Positions 1 to 11,993 of a DNA stretch of 64,000 nucleotides are shown in pieces (position 1 is the first letter of the stretch; the number at the start of each line of letters is the position of its first letter). The notes beneath the pieces were generated by a model. It was not told where the DNA came from and did no database searches. It worked only from the letters and a program-made list of their open reading frames with translations. This DNA is from Acanthamoeba castellanii str. Neff. Its lineage: Eukaryota; Discosea; Longamoebia; Acanthamoebidae. The stretch is taken from the NCBI RefSeq assembly GCF_000313135.1, contig NW_004457313.1, positions 839,198 to 903,197 of the forward strand, read 5' to 3'. Made by a program: the position numbers and the translations under genes.

Positions 1-510
1 TACCTGCAGGAGCTGCTCGTGTGGGACGGGTTCGTGCGGTGGCAGGCCGACTTCGATTTCGTGTTTCTGGTCGACACCGACGAGTTCGTGCAGCTGTTCG
101 AGCGCGAGGCGCCGCACAGGCGGATCGACGCCAAGACCTTCATCGCGCGCAATCGCGAGCGGCTGCAGACCGGCGGCCACGCCTACATGAACCGGCTGCG
201 GGTCGGCCGCACGCAGGACCACAGCACCGCCGAGGCCCAGTTGCCGGCGTTTCTTAACGGCATGGTCTCCCTCGATGGGGCGCAGATCCAGGAGCTGACA
301 GATGCGGGCAGTGGCGGGTGGGAGAGCCAGGGGAAGAGCCTGTTCTTCGCGAACGGGGCGGTGCAGCCTTACCTGCACTGGAGCGTGGGCTACCCGAAGG
401 ACAAGTGGGCAGTCGAAGAAGCGCACATCCTGCACGTGCGCAAGAGCGCCCACCATGACTGGGCCAATGGCCCACTGACCTGGTGGTTGCACCACCTTCG
501 TGGAAGATAA
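1..510 (+). CDS. GT92/DUF23-like glycosyltransferase, 3' fragment
   Basis: The reading frame is open from base 1, so the 5' part lies outside the window; it ends at TAA 508-510. The peptide contains FLVDTDEFV near its start, a hydrophobic strand followed by a DxD-type motif as in the nucleotide-sugar site of GT-A glycosyltransferases. Downstream are YLHWSVGYP and HILHVRKSAHHDW, which resemble the C-terminal part of GT92 (former DUF23) enzymes, where a His-rich tail follows a recognised start-of-strand tryptophan. No intron is visible in this part. The convergence on GT92 is by motif only; another GT-A family is possible. Confidence 0.6.
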   Translation, partial: YLQELLVWDGFVRWQADFDFVFLVDTDEFVQLFEREAPHRRIDAKTFIARNRERLQTGGHAYMNRLRVGRTQDHSTAEAQLPAFLNGMVSLDGAQIQELTDAGSGGWESQGKSLFFANGAVQPYLHWSVGYPKDKWAVEEAHILHVRKSAHHDWANGPLTWWLHHLRGR

Positions 511-653
511 AGCTTGTCGGTGCTGATGATGAACTTGGTGATCGCGTCGGTTCCAGCTTTTTTGGCGCCTGATTCGCAGGCTGGAAAGAACAGGAAACGC
601 GCAAGGAAAAGAACAAGAAAAGAAAAAAATAGCAAAGACAAAAAATAATTAAG

Positions 654-1580
654 ATGGAGGCCAACACCACGCAGGGGGCCGAGAGCGCCGTTGCAGAGGG
701 GACTTTGCTGCCGCTGCCGCTGCTGGGCGTAGACTGGACCGGACCCGCGGCCGTCGGCTGCATGGCCGCCGTCGTACTGACCATCGTCGCCGAACCTCTC
801 TTCAATCGGTTCGACCTCAAGTGCCTGGCCAAGACCGCCGCCTCCACCTGCTTCCTCTGGACCGCGCTCGCCTCCGCCTCCGCCACCGCCGGCGCCGATG
901 GCCAGTGGTCGGCCTTTGCCCAGGTCGTGTTCGCATCGCTGGCCCTGGGCTGGCTGGGCGACGTGTGCCTCCTGTCGCCCGGCAAGCGGGCCTTTCTGGT
1001 GGGCCTCGTGTCGTTCTTGGTGGGCCACCTCGGGTTCGCCTACGCCTTTGCGTGCCTGGGGCCGCCGGGCGAATTTGATGGGACGTGGCTGGCCGGTGGC
1101 TGCGCGGTGATGGCGCCGCAGGTGGCCCTGGTCTACGCCTACCTTCGGAACCACCTGAAGGGCTTCATGAAGTATGCCGTCGTCATCTACATGCTCGTCA
1201 TCTCCTTCATGTTACGTCTCTCCATCACCACGCTTTCCGTTCTTTCTTCGTTTTCTCTCTTTGACGTTTTCGCTCTTTTTTTCGCTCTTCCAGGGTGGCT
1301 GCAGCTGCGGGCATGTGGGCGGGTCGTGGCGTGGACACGAAGCAGTTCAACCTCCTGGTGGGCAGCTTCATTTTCTGGATGAGGTACGACTTTGCGAGCT
1401 CTAATCCTGCTTTGTGTCGTTGTTGTTGTTGACGCCGTCGTTGTTGGTGTCGTGTGTGTCATCATCAGCGACTTGAGCGTGGCCAGGAACGCCTTCGTCA
1501 GCAAGGGACCCGAGAACGCCGTTCTGGGCCTGCCCCTGTACTACGCGGCGCAGCTGATCATCGCCTCCAACATGTTCTGA
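654..1580 (+). CDS. YhhN/TMEM86 family membrane protein (lysoplasmalogenase-like)
   Basis: Three exons, 654-1215, 1294-1383 and 1469-1580, join in phase and end in TGA. The protein is almost wholly hydrophobic with about eight predicted membrane segments. It carries the family hallmark GWLGDVCLLS (helix plus Asp) and a C-terminal LPLYYAAQLIIASN, matching the conserved (L/I)xYY.gQ.li end of YhhN/TMEM86 proteins. Characterised members (TMEM86B) hydrolyse the vinyl-ether bond of lysoplasmalogen in the ER membrane; that reaction is known for the family and only inferred here. The start is the ATG at 654, preceded by an A-rich leader. It converges on the F-box gene, with 131 bp between the two stops. 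Confidence 0.85.
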
Positions 1581-1711
1581 AGAAAAGAACAAGTGTGTGT
1601 TATGTGTAGCGTGTGTTGCACCTGTGCCGTGTGTCGTGCGGTCGTGTGTGGTCACAGCAGTTCAACAAGCAAGTGTTTGTATTTACCTTGTTTCTCTCTC
1701 TCTCTCTCTGG

Positions 1712-3173
1712 TCATATGCGCATCTGTTGGAACATGTCAAGCGCGCCGCAGGGACAATCGCACGAGTAGCACACGGACGACTCGCACGCGACGCAGAAGT
1801 CCGTGTCCTCGCTCTCAAACACGCGCTCGCAATTGGCGCACGTCACGCCGCAGAAGGTGCACATGTGCGGCAGGAGGCTCCTCTGCTGGTGGTGCGGGTG
1901 GTGCTGCGGGTGATGCTCGTGTGAGGCGGTAGCCGTCGGTGCTGATGTTGCTGGTTGTGCGTGCGCTCGTGTAGCTGGCGCGTGAGTGTCGTCGTCGTTC
2001 CCGTTCCTCCTCTTCTTTTTCTTCTTCTTTTTCTTCGGGCCAGCTGGGTGATGAAGTCGGGTTAGGAGGCGTGCGTGTGGTTGTGTGTGCGGTGTGTGCG
2101 GTGTGGGGATTACCTCCGGGTCTCGTGTTGGTTTCGGCAAATGTGGCCTTGGGGCGCACGCAGTTCCGGCAGCCGTTGACGCCGCACTGCTCACAACGCT
2201 TTCCCGCCGCGCCGAAGCATCTGATGAGGGACACACGAATTCGTGGGAAGCAGTCAGTAACTGAGCGCGCTTGTGATGGAGCAGAGCGCTCACCGTGCGC
2301 AGACTTCGGCCGAGCAGATGAAGCACTTGGTGAGGTGGGCGGTGGCCTGGCCGCACTGCTCGCAGCCGTTGATCCACACAAAGAGGTCGCACCCCTCGCA
2401 GCATATCAGGGTCTTGCGCTGCTCGCACCAGTCAGCGACATTCTGCATCACCTCTCGCACCGCACACACCGCACACGCGCGTGGCAGCGTACGCTGGACT
2501 GTGTTTCGGTGAGCGCGAGGGCCTCGTCGTCCGGCTGCTGCATCACGGCCGCGCAGAAGGGACACGAGGGCAGGAGGAGCCCGTGAGGCCCGCGCTGCTG
2601 CGGCGCCTGACTAGTTTTTGTCGACGAGCCGCTGAACGATGATGCGGGTGGTGGCGGGTTGGTGCGGCCCTTGAGGTCGACCAGGCGGGTGAGGCGGAAG
2701 TAGGAGAGCTGCCACTGGTCGTCGTGGGGCTGGAGGGTGGTGTTGTGGTTCGCGCAGACAAAGGGCGAGGACTGCACGAAGCTCCCCAGCAGCTCGCGCC
2801 ACAGGCTGCGGTCCTGGGCCAGCTCTCGCCACACTTGATTCACCCGCTACTCGCCGCCCAAGACAAGCGTTTTACATCACAAATAAAGAGGATGAATAAA
2901 GAAATAAATGCACACGTCACTACAAGATGGAAGATGGGGAAGGGGGCTCACCTGGCAGCTGAGAAGTTCTGAGGCGGAGAGGAAGGACATGCAGCGTAGG
3001 AGTACCTCGTGCGGGAGGAGCTCCTCGAGCTGGTGGTGCTGGTTCACCAGCGGCCCAAGGCCAGCTCGTAGGTAGCTGCTGCTCCCCTTCATCAACAAGA
3101 TGTTGCGTCGAGGAGTGCAGGGAGGGGTGAAGACGTAACCAACTGCTTCCGCGGAGATGGAGGCTTTCTCCAT
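1712..3173 (-). CDS. F-box protein with Cys-rich zinc-binding C-terminal region
   Basis: Five exons on the minus strand: 3173-2952, 2846-2493, 2451-2294, 2220-2114 and 2043-1712, with consistent phases and a final TGA. An F-box follows a short N-terminus: LPHEVLLRCMSFL, then LLSCQRVNQVWRELA across the first splice, then LWRELL. The C-terminal half is rich in CxxC pairs (CPFC, CCEGC, CEQC, CFIC, CEQCGVNGC, CTFC, CVAC, CDCPC), suggesting several zinc-binding modules, separated by a His/Pro-rich linker that begins with a run of lysines (possible nuclear signal). By family knowledge it would be an SCF ubiquitin-ligase substrate adaptor; the substrate is unknown. I do not recognise the exact zinc module. 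Confidence 0.8.
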
Positions 3174-3597
3174 TTCCTTTCTGCGGCTTTTCTTTGGGGT
3201 TATCAGAGCTCTTCCTGGTTAAAACCTAGAATGAGCAATTAGGGCACCAACAATGTCTGTGCTCCCTAATTGCAATGCTTCCTTGCCAACAGAGTAGAGC
3301 AGTCTCAGTGTGCAAGCTCATCTGCCCCAAGTGGCCTTGGAGTGTAGTTGGCATGCTATTGAGCCAATGAATGGCATCCTGGATGGTGCCTCTGCCTCAA
3401 GAAATCCAGAGGGCTTGAGTGTACCCCCAATGTTGCACATGTCTCTGGAGTTGAAGTCAGCAACAATGACCTGGCAGCCCAGCCAGCCCAGGTGCTCTTT
3501 GGATAGGATATTACACGACGAAAAAGAAATCATCAAGGAAAACAGTTTGCGGCCAAATTAATTATTATTTTTGCTCCGCCTTTTTGTTTTGCGGAGG
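3174..3597. other. Gene-free stretch of lower GC, possible element relic
   Basis: This 424-base interval separates two divergent genes. Bases 3200-3540 are visibly less GC-rich than the flanks and lack the GT/CG repeats seen elsewhere. Short open frames overlap on both strands (3310-3561 plus, 3318-3536 minus). The minus frame contains GCQVIVADFNSRD, which loosely recalls the GDFN strand of endonuclease/exonuclease/phosphatase domains in retroelements, but the catalytic first residue is altered and there is no continuation. I do not call a gene. Confidence 0.35.
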
Positions 3598-6500
3598 ATG
3601 GAGCACGGCGGGGCGGGTTGGTTGCGGTCCGTGTGGAAGGCGCAGAGGCGACTGTGGGCCTCTGTGGTCAAGCGATTGAATGGGCTGCCCATTATAATCT
3701 TCTACCGCTACCTCTACGAGAACAACAAGCCCCTTCTGGCGCAGGGTCTCACCGTGAATTACCTGCTGCCGATGGTGCTCGAAATCTTGCCCTTCTGGTG
3801 GCTCTCCAGTCGCAAGCTCGGCAATCGCCTTCGCAAGACCCGCATCAAGCTCAACCACAACATGGTTAGCTTTCTCCCCACTTTTTCTTTTTCGCATTGG
3901 CCCCTCGCGAATGCGCTAATTCACTGAGTTTTTTAATTATGCTTATTATAAGCTTATTGATTTAAATCAAGTAATAACAATAATTGTTAACTCGCGTGGT
4001 GGGCGGTGCAGGCGACAGGGAAGTCGTTCTTGGGGTCGCTGGTGATGGAGTTCTTCCTGCTCACCATCTTTCACGCCATACTTGACACAGTCAAGCGCCA
4101 CCTCCAGAACCGAACGGTGCTCTCTCTCCCTCCTTTCAACACCTGGTCGCTTTGCATTGTCGTGTCGTTGGTCGTGTCGTGTGTCGTGTGTCGTGTGTCG
4201 TGTGTCGTGTGTCGTGTGTCGTGTGTCGTGTGTCGTGTGTCGTGTGTCGTGTCGCATCACATCGCGTCGCGTCGCGTAATCTCTAATATGTGGCGTCATC
4301 ATCGTCGTCTTCGTTCTTCTTCGTTTTCGTTTTTGCGTGCGTGCGCTCCAGGCGATCGAGAATCGTCTGCTCATTCGTCGGTTGGTGTTCGAGCGGCTGC
4401 TCTACAGCGAGATGGGCGAGTTCGAGAAGCTCCGCACGCTCGACATCGAATATCGCATCTCTGCCGACATCAGCCAGGCACCCCGCCCCCCTACTCTTAT
4501 TACCCCCGCCCCCGCGCGTCGACTGACGTTCAATTGGTGTGTGCGATTGTGTGCCGTGGTTGTGTGTGCGCGTGCGCGTGCGCGTGCGCGTGCGTGTGCG
4601 TGTGGTGTGTGTGTGTGGTGCGTGCGTGCGTGCGTGCTGTGCGTGTGCGTGTGCGTGTGCGTGTGTGTATGTGTGCGTGTTGTTTGTTGTTGTGACCCGA
4701 TCCAGACGCTGAGCTTCTTCTCGTTCACGCTGCCGCAAATCGTGGGGTCGGTCTATGCGCTCATGCGGGAGGGCTTCGAGCTCTACAAGCACCGCCAGCA
4801 CGTCGACCCCCTCGCCCTCGCCCACCCCGTCCTCATCGGTACGGCCTCGCATTGCTCTTCTCCCGGCCGAACGCACTTTAACGTGTGTCGTGTGCCTCGC
4901 GTGTGTCGTGCGCGTGTGTCGTGTGTCGTTTGGTTGTGTGACCAGGCGTGGTGCGCAAGGTGATGGGCTACTTCAAGTACCACTTCATCGAGAAGCGGCA
5001 GCGGGACGTCATCCAAAAGACCCGCAACAAGATGTCCCGCCTCGTGTCCAACGCCCTCGACGGCCTCGCCGACATTCAGGTGTGCTGCCCCCTGCCCCCT
5101 ATCATCTTCGATCACGCACGCGCGCGTGTCGCGTGTGTCGTGTCGTTGGTCGTGTCGCTGGCAACTCACGGATCGTGGGCGTGCAGGTCAACAACCTGCA
5201 GAAGCACCAGCTGCACCTGCTGGACCAGATGATCCGCACGGAGCTGGCCAACTCGCTGGGCTTCAAGACCCTCGTGGCGCGCACCTGGAACCTCTTCTCC
5301 AACCGCAACGCCCTCGAGTTCGTCGCCGAGGTCTACGTCGTGCACCAAGTACGCACCCCTCCCCCCCACCAATCGCCATCGCCATCAGCTGATTGTGCGA
5401 ATTGCGCGATGTAGGTGATGCAACGGCAGCAGATCAGCCACGAGGTGTACGGCAAGATTCAGCACGACATCCACCGCGTCTTGTACGACACACACACACA
5501 CGACACACACGACACACACACACGAATCAATCGCCCCTTTCGTACCAACGCGCACTCACTCTCTGGTGGTGGTGGTGGGGGGGCTTGCAGCCAATTGCTG
5601 AAGCGTGTGTACGGGTTGTTCCGGATCACGCGCAACATGCTCGAGTTCCAGAAGGAGGTCATCGAGCTCGTCAACATCCCCAATTTCCTCGAAGAGCACA
5701 AAAAGTTCAACGTGTACTCGTTCCCCCCCCCATCCATCGTGTTGTGTGTCGTGTGTCGTTGGTCGTGTGTCGTGTCGTGTCGTGTGCTGAGTGTGCTCTA
5801 TGTGGTGGTGGGGGGGGGCAGGGAGGTGACGGAGTTCAAGGAGCTGCGGGTGGAGAACATCCACTTTTCGTACAAGGCCGACCTGTCGCCGGCCCTGTGC
5901 TTCCACGGGGAGCTGGTGTTCGAGCCCGGCAAGCAGTACGCCATCGTCGGCCAGAACCGCTCCGGCAAGTCCACCCTCTGCAAGCTCATCTGCAAGCTCT
6001 ACCAGCCCGACTCTGGGTACACTCCCCCCCCCATCGCACACGTACCACCGCACACACGGCACACACTGATTCTGTGTGCCGTGGGTCATGTGTGTGCTGT
6101 GTGTGCTGTGTGTGCGGTGTGTGCCGTGTGTGCGGCAGGTCGTTGACGTTGAACGGGGTTCCGTATTCGCGGATCTCGCGGATCTCGCTGCGGGACTACA
6201 TCTCGTACCTCTCGCAGAAGCCCTTCCTCTTCCCCGGCACCATCCGCGACAACATCCGCATCGGCAACCCCAACGCCACCGAAGAACAGAGTACCGTCTT
6301 GTCTTGTCTGACTGCGCGCCTCACATTTCAATCGCCGCTCCGCCTCGTCTCACTGCCGTGCGTGTCGTGTCGTGTTGTGTCGCACGCGCACACGCACACG
6401 CACACGCAGTCTACGAGGCAGCAGAGATGGCGGGCGTGTTCGCCTACGGCGCGGCGCCGTCGAACGAGGGCGTCACGGCGGCCGGGCTCCGACGTACGGT

Positions 6501-8128
6501 GTCCATGAACGACATCGCCCGCCGCCAGCGCGAATCGCGCGCCTCGTCCGTCGAGGCCATGGCCGCCAGTGAGGCCACCGCCGCCACGCCCCTCTCCAAC
6601 TCGGGCTCGGCCGCCATCCCCTCCGCCTCGACTGCCGCCATGGACAGCCCGGCGACGACGCCGGCGGCGGCGGCGGCGTCGACCAGCCGAGACTCCCTGT
6701 CGCCCCCGGCCGCGGGCGCCGGCGCTGCATCGGTGGCTCCGCGCCGCCCGCGCACGGGGACGGGCACGGTGCTGCTGGGCCGCGCGGCCACCATCGCCCA
6801 ACTGCCCATCCCGATCAACCTCGCCGATGAAGTACGCACACGCTCCCCCGCCGTGCGCGTCGTGTGCGGTGTGCGCCGTGTGCGTGTGCTAACTTCACGG
6901 GGGCGGGAATGAGCAGAAGGAGTTGGAGAGCGAGGGATCGTCGTCGTCCGTGGGCTCGCCGCCGGCTTCGCCTCACCTCGAGGAGGAGCTCGACGCGCAC
7001 GAGGAGGAGCCCCACCCACACGACGACGACCACGACGACCACGACGAAGAACAGGCACGACCAACGACACATACAACGACACGACACACAGCGACACACA
7101 CAGCGACACTAACGGGGGCGATGGGGTTGATCAGACGGAGAGCCTGCTGCATCGGGCGGTGAACTTTGTGTGGGAGGCGGAGACGGACTACCACAGCAGC
7201 GCGGCGAAGAAGAAGCAGAAGAAGCAGAAGAAGAAGAGCGTCACCATCCGCGAGGACCCGTTCGGCCCCGGCGGCTGGGCCGAGGGACGCGCTGGCGGCA
7301 AGTCAGTGAGCGAGGCCGCCATTCTCGACATGAAGGTCACCGCCCGCGGCAACAACATCAGCGGCGGCTTCGCACAGGTCCGTGTTCTGTCGTGTGTCGT
7401 GTCGTGTTTCAATGGAACTCAAACGTGTGTGTGTGGTGCGGTGTAGAGCATTGCGTTGGCGCGCGTGTTCGTGAAGACGCAGGCCAAGATCATCATCCTG
7501 GACGAGGCGCTCGGGCAGATGGACGCCTACAAGAAGCGGGGCATGGTGGTGCCCGCCCTCACCCGCTTCGTCAAGAAGTGGAACATGACCCTCATCATCA
7601 TCTCCCACGACATGGTCTCCATCGAAGGTGCGTCCGCCCAACCTCCACCCTTTTTATCTGTCTTTTGTTTTTTATTCTTCTTATATTTTTATCTATTCTT
7701 ATTCTATTTGTTTTTTGTCCTTTTTACTACTTATTGAGATTCCATTTTATTTCAGGCACATTAATGTAATGATTCCGCGTGTGCGTGTGCGTGTGTTGTG
7801 TGTGGTGCGTGCGGCAGGAGTGCACAAGATCTATGTGCTGCATATGGGGGAGCTGGTGCATCAGGGCTCGCACCAGGAGCTGCTCGAGCAGAAGGCGCCG
7901 CTCTACCTGCAGCTGCTGGGCATCGACGACCCCGACGCGCCCGTCTCGCCGGTCCCCTCGCCCGCCCACTCCCTCTCGCCCTCCCCCTCCTACAACTCGC
8001 TGGCCTCCCTCCCCCGCTCCTACTCCTCCGCCGCCGCCGCCTCGGCCTCCTCGTCGTCGCCGTCTTCTCTGACCAACTTTCCCTCTCTCGCCCTCTCCCC
8101 TCGCGGCCCGCCACCGCCCGGCCAGTAA
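3598..8128 (+). CDS. ABC half-transporter with interrupted nucleotide-binding domain
   Basis: Fifteen exons: 3598-3864, 4012-4116, 4352-4477, 4706-4838, 4946-5079, 5187-5348, 5415-5482, 5591-5713, 5822-6016, 6139-6290, 6410-6831, 6917-7054, 7135-7377, 7447-7627 and 7818-8128; total 2,760 nt, 919 residues. The N-terminal half is hydrophobic/helical like an ABC membrane domain. The ATPase domain has Walker A (GQNRSGKST), a Q-loop (YLSQKPFLFPGTIRDNI), signature NNISGGFAQSIALARV (LSGGQ changed to ISGGF), Walker B (AKIIILDEAL) and H-loop (LIIISHD). About 230 low-complexity residues (Ala/Ser/Pro-rich, acidic, Lys-rich) sit between Q-loop and signature. The tail is Ser/Pro-rich. Two introns (4478, 7055) need GC donors. 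ATG 3598 is chosen because the upstream in-frame start is not ATG. Substrate unknown. Confidence 0.85.
4158..4275. repeat. GTGTCGT heptamer array in ABC transporter intron 2
   Basis: About ten GTGTCGT units run from 4178 to 4252 and grade into CGTCG units, in the intron between exons 4012-4116 and 4352-4477. Confidence 0.9.
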
Positions 8129-8255
8129 ACGTTCCCTTTGCAAAGGGAAAAAGAAAGGAAACCCCAATTTTCGGCGTAAATGGACTGAGAAAATAGAATG
8201 TAGAAGAAAAATACAGAAAAAAAAACAATCTAATTGCAACAAAAGAACAAGAAAG

Positions 8256-10215
8256 ATGCGGCTGCTACACAGAGACATTGATCGGGATGGGGTAGGCACG
8301 ATTACCCTCTTGCCCGAGGAACTGGAGGACATGTGGCATGCATACAATCTCATCGCCGTTGGTGATCACGTGCGCGCGACCACCCTCAGGTACCGAGTAT
8401 TGCCTCATGTTCGCATCTTCTTCATTCGATTTTTCTTGTTGCATCTACTTTCTCGAGAATGCCGGCCCCAAGCCATCATCGTTGATTGTGATGATGGATG
8501 TTGTTTTCGCGCGAGGGCAGGAAGGTACAGCAAAGCTCGAGCACGGGTTCGGTGAAGAACGAACGCGTGCGGCTCACTCTCACCATCGCCGTCGAAAACA
8601 TCGACTTCGAGGCCGAGGCCGGCGTCCTCCGACTCAAGGGCACCAACGTCTCCGAGAGCCAGCACGTCAAGGTAGGCCCCTTCGTCTTCTTCTCCGCCCC
8701 TTCCATGCTCGGCTTACGGTCGTGTGCGGCGCGTGCGTGTCGTGTCGTGTGGGTCTAGATGGGGGCGTACCACACGATCGATCTGGAGATGAACAGGAAG
8801 TTCACGCTGCAGAAGACCGAGTGGGACGCCATCGCGCTGGAGCGGGTGGAGACGGCCACCAATCCCGCGCGAACGGCGGACGTGGCGGCGGTGATCATGG
8901 CCGAGGGCCTGGCCCAGGTGTGCCTCATCACCTCGAGCATGACCATCGTGCGCCAGCGCGTCGAGTCCACCATCCCGCGCAAGCGCAAGGGCTCCGCTTC
9001 GCTCCACGACAAGGTCCCGCCCCACGTCTCCCTCTATCCCTCATGCGAGAGACATTGCTCACATTCCTCGACGACACGGCTAACGTTCACCATACTATGT
9101 GTTTTTATATGACATATATATATATATATCATATCAGGCGTTGAACAAGTTCTACGAGAACGTGATGCAGGGTATCTTGCGACACGTCAATTTTGAGATC
9201 ATCAAGTGCGTCATCATCGCCAGCCCCGGCTTCGTCCGCGAACAGTTCTTCGAGTACATGAACGGTGAGCCCCCGCCCCCTCATTCTTCCATCAAGCGGG
9301 TCCCCAAACCACACACGACACACACACGCGCGCTTTCTCTGCTGACTTACGCTCATCGGTGGGTGGACTCTCCAATTTTCTAGCCGAGGCCATCAGGCGT
9401 GACATCAAGTTGCTCATCGAGCACAAGAGCAAGTTCGTGCTCGTCCACTCCTCGTCGGGCCACAAGCACTCGCTCAAGGAGGTATCCGCCGCCCGCCCCC
9501 CACACCACCACGCGGTGCACATTCAGAGCCGAGCCGAGCCGAGCCGAGCAGACAGCTTAAGAGTGACGTGTCACCCAGGTGCTCTCCGACCCGAACGTGG
9601 CGCCGCGGCTCGCCGAAACGAAGGCGGCCGGCGAGGTCAAGGCCCTCGACGAATTCTTTGAGATGATGCGCAACGACTCCGACAGGGCCTTCTACGGCTA
9701 CAACGTACCCACCCATCAATTCTTAGCTCATAGAGCCCTATGCAGCGCGATCCGTGTGTAGATCGCTGACGCGATGATCGATCGTCGATGTTGATGTGAT
9801 GTTGATGATGATGATGATGCAGGACATCGTGATCGCGGACTCGCGCATGGCGGTGCAGTCCCTTCTGCTCACGGACGAGCTGTTCCGCGCCTCGAACATC
9901 GCCACGCGCAAGAAGTACGTCCAGCTGGTCGAGTCAGTTCGCGAGCACGGCGGCGACGTCAAGATCTGCTCCGCGCTCCACGTCTCCGGCGAGCGTACGT
10001 CCTCAGGCCTCCACGGCGTGTCGTGCGTGTCGTGCGTGTCGTGCTCACGCTGGCGTGTGTTCTCCTCTGCAGAGCTGAAGCAGTTGGGCGGCGTGGCGGC
10101 GGTGCTCCGGTTTCCGCTGCCCGACGTGGGCGGAGACGAGGAGAGCGAAGAGGAGGAGGAAGGCGCCGACAAGGACGGCCAGTCCTCCTCGTCCGAAGCC
10201 GAGCCCAAGCCCTGA
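8256..10215 (+). CDS. PELO: Pelota/Dom34 ribosome-rescue factor
   Basis: Eight exons: 8256-8389, 8521-8671, 8759-9013, 9138-9264, 9384-9481, 9579-9704, 9823-9994 and 10073-10215; 1,206 nt, 401 residues, the usual size. The N-terminus [16 protein letters not shown] is the Pelota hallmark that fixes the ATG at 8256. The middle domain has [17 protein letters not shown] and [10 protein letters not shown], as in the eRF1-like central domain, and the C-terminal domain has LRFPLPD before an acidic Ser/Glu tail. With Hbs1 it dissociates stalled or empty ribosomes in no-go and nonstop decay. It lacks a GGQ motif, as expected for Pelota. An AATAAA lies about 30 bases after the stop. Confidence 0.95.
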
Positions 10216-10351
10216 GCCGGTGCTGTCGCCGCTTTGGCTGCGGCGAGAAATAAAGAAGAAAACCACAAATAATGGAAAGAAAGTTTTTTTTTGGTTGTTC
10301 ATCTTTGTTCGAACGAAGGCGGCATCTGCAGCGCATCACCATCTCGCACAT

Positions 10352-11993
10352 ATGGAAATGGAAGGTACTGAGCTCGTATGAGCACAATTGCCTTGAGCAT
10401 GAATTACAATCGCAAGCTAGAGATTTCAATCAATCTTGGCCTTCATGATTCATCTGATTGATAGTCCGATTACAACGGAGGCAGCGCAGTGTATGCGTGG
10501 GGCTGATTTCATCTTCCTTTCCTTGTGTCGGGTCGGGTGTGTGCGCAGCTGAAGCGACCACAACCACAACCCCGGCCGTGCCCCCCGCCGCCACCGAGGG
10601 CAGCACCAGCAGTGGCGAGACGAAGAAGAAGCCGGTGGTGTGCATCGTGATCGGCATGGCCGGCAGCGGCAAGACCACCCTCATGCAGCGACTCAACGCG
10701 CACCTGCACATGCAGAAGCAGCCGCCCTACGTCATCAACCTGGACCCGGCCACGGCCAGCATCCCGTTCGGCACCAACATCGACATCCGCGACACGGTCA
10801 AGTACAAGGAGGTCATGAAGCAGTACAGCCTCGGACCCAACGGCGGCATCATGACCGCGCTCAACCTCTTCGCCACCCGCTTCGACCAGGTCCTCCACCT
10901 CCTCGAGAAGCGAAGCGACCAGCTCCAGTACACATTCGCCTGCTCTGCGATTGATTGCTGATTGGCTGCTGACTTTGTGTATCGTGTCGTGTGTCGTGTG
11001 CGTGTCGTGTCGTGTCGCGTAGGCACGTGCTGGTGGACACGCCGGGGCAGATCGAGGTGTTCACGTGGTCGGCCTCGGGCGCGATCATCGCTGAGTCGCT
11101 GGCGTCGTCGTTCGCGACGGTGATCGTCTACGTGATGGACACGCCGCGATGCGCCAGCCCGCAGACGTTCATGTCCAACATGCTCTACGCGTGCAGCATC
11201 CTGTACAAGTTCAAGCTGCCCTTCATCATCGTCTTCAACAAGACCGACGTGCTGAGCCACCACTTCGCCATCGACTGGATGAAGGACTTCGAGGCCTTCC
11301 AGGACGCGCTCGCCAACGACACCAACTACATGTCCAACCTGGTCCGCTCCATGAGCCTCGTCCTCGAGGAATTCTACTCCTCGCTTCGGGTACGCGCGCG
11401 CGTGTGCGGTTGGGCGTGTGCGGTTCTATGATTGCGTGTGCGTGTGCGGTTCTGACGTCGTGGTCGCGCAACAGGCGGTGGGCGTGTCGGCCGTGACTGG
11501 CGCGGGCGCCGACGAACTCTTCGAGGCCGTGGACGCGGCGGCGGACGAGTATTGGAAGTACGGCGGCCACCATCAATCAATCACCACCACGCTGGCGTCT
11601 GGTGTGGAGCGACCCACTGACGACATCGCTTTCTCTTTTCTTCTCTCTTTTTCTCCGCTCTGGCCCACCACGACCACAGGGACTACAGGCCCGAGCTGCT
11701 GAAGAAGGTGCAGCAGAAGGAGGAGAAGGAGAAGCGGAAACAGGAGAAGCACATGGCGCGCCTGGAGAAGGACCTGCTCGAGGCCAAGGGCGGCAAGGTG
11801 GTCCTCGACGCCTCTCGAGTGCCCCGGCCCGACGACGACGGTACACACGTGCTACACACCACCGCACACGCACACTCACTCCGCGTACTATGTGGTCCCA
11901 CCACCAGACGAGGAGTTTGATCAAGACGAGGCGGAGGAGTACGAGGCGCTGATCCGACAGATACGAGAGGACAAGAAGGAGGAAGAAGCGTGA
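10352..11993 (+). CDS. GPN1: GPN-loop GTPase 1 (XAB1/Npa3)
   Basis: Six exons: 10352-10364, 10549-10927, 11023-11389, 11475-11557, 11680-11840 and 11908-11993; 1,089 nt, 362 residues. The first exon is only 13 nt (Met-Glu-Met-Glu plus one base) and joins in phase to a Thr/Pro/Ala-rich leader. Motifs are G1 GMAGSGKTT, the diagnostic GPN loop in [15 protein letters not shown]3 VDTPGQIE, G4 FNKTDV and G5-like SAVTGAG. The C-terminus is a charged Lys/Glu coiled-coil tail typical of GPN1. Family members act with GPN3 in RNA polymerase II assembly and nuclear import. The 184-base first intron holds no obvious gene. Confidence 0.93.

Noticed and set aside
4478..4540. Read-through of ABC exon 3 to a GT donor near 4535 instead of a GC donor at 4478.
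   Set aside because: That donor would create a TGA stop at the junction with the next exon; the GC donor keeps the frame.
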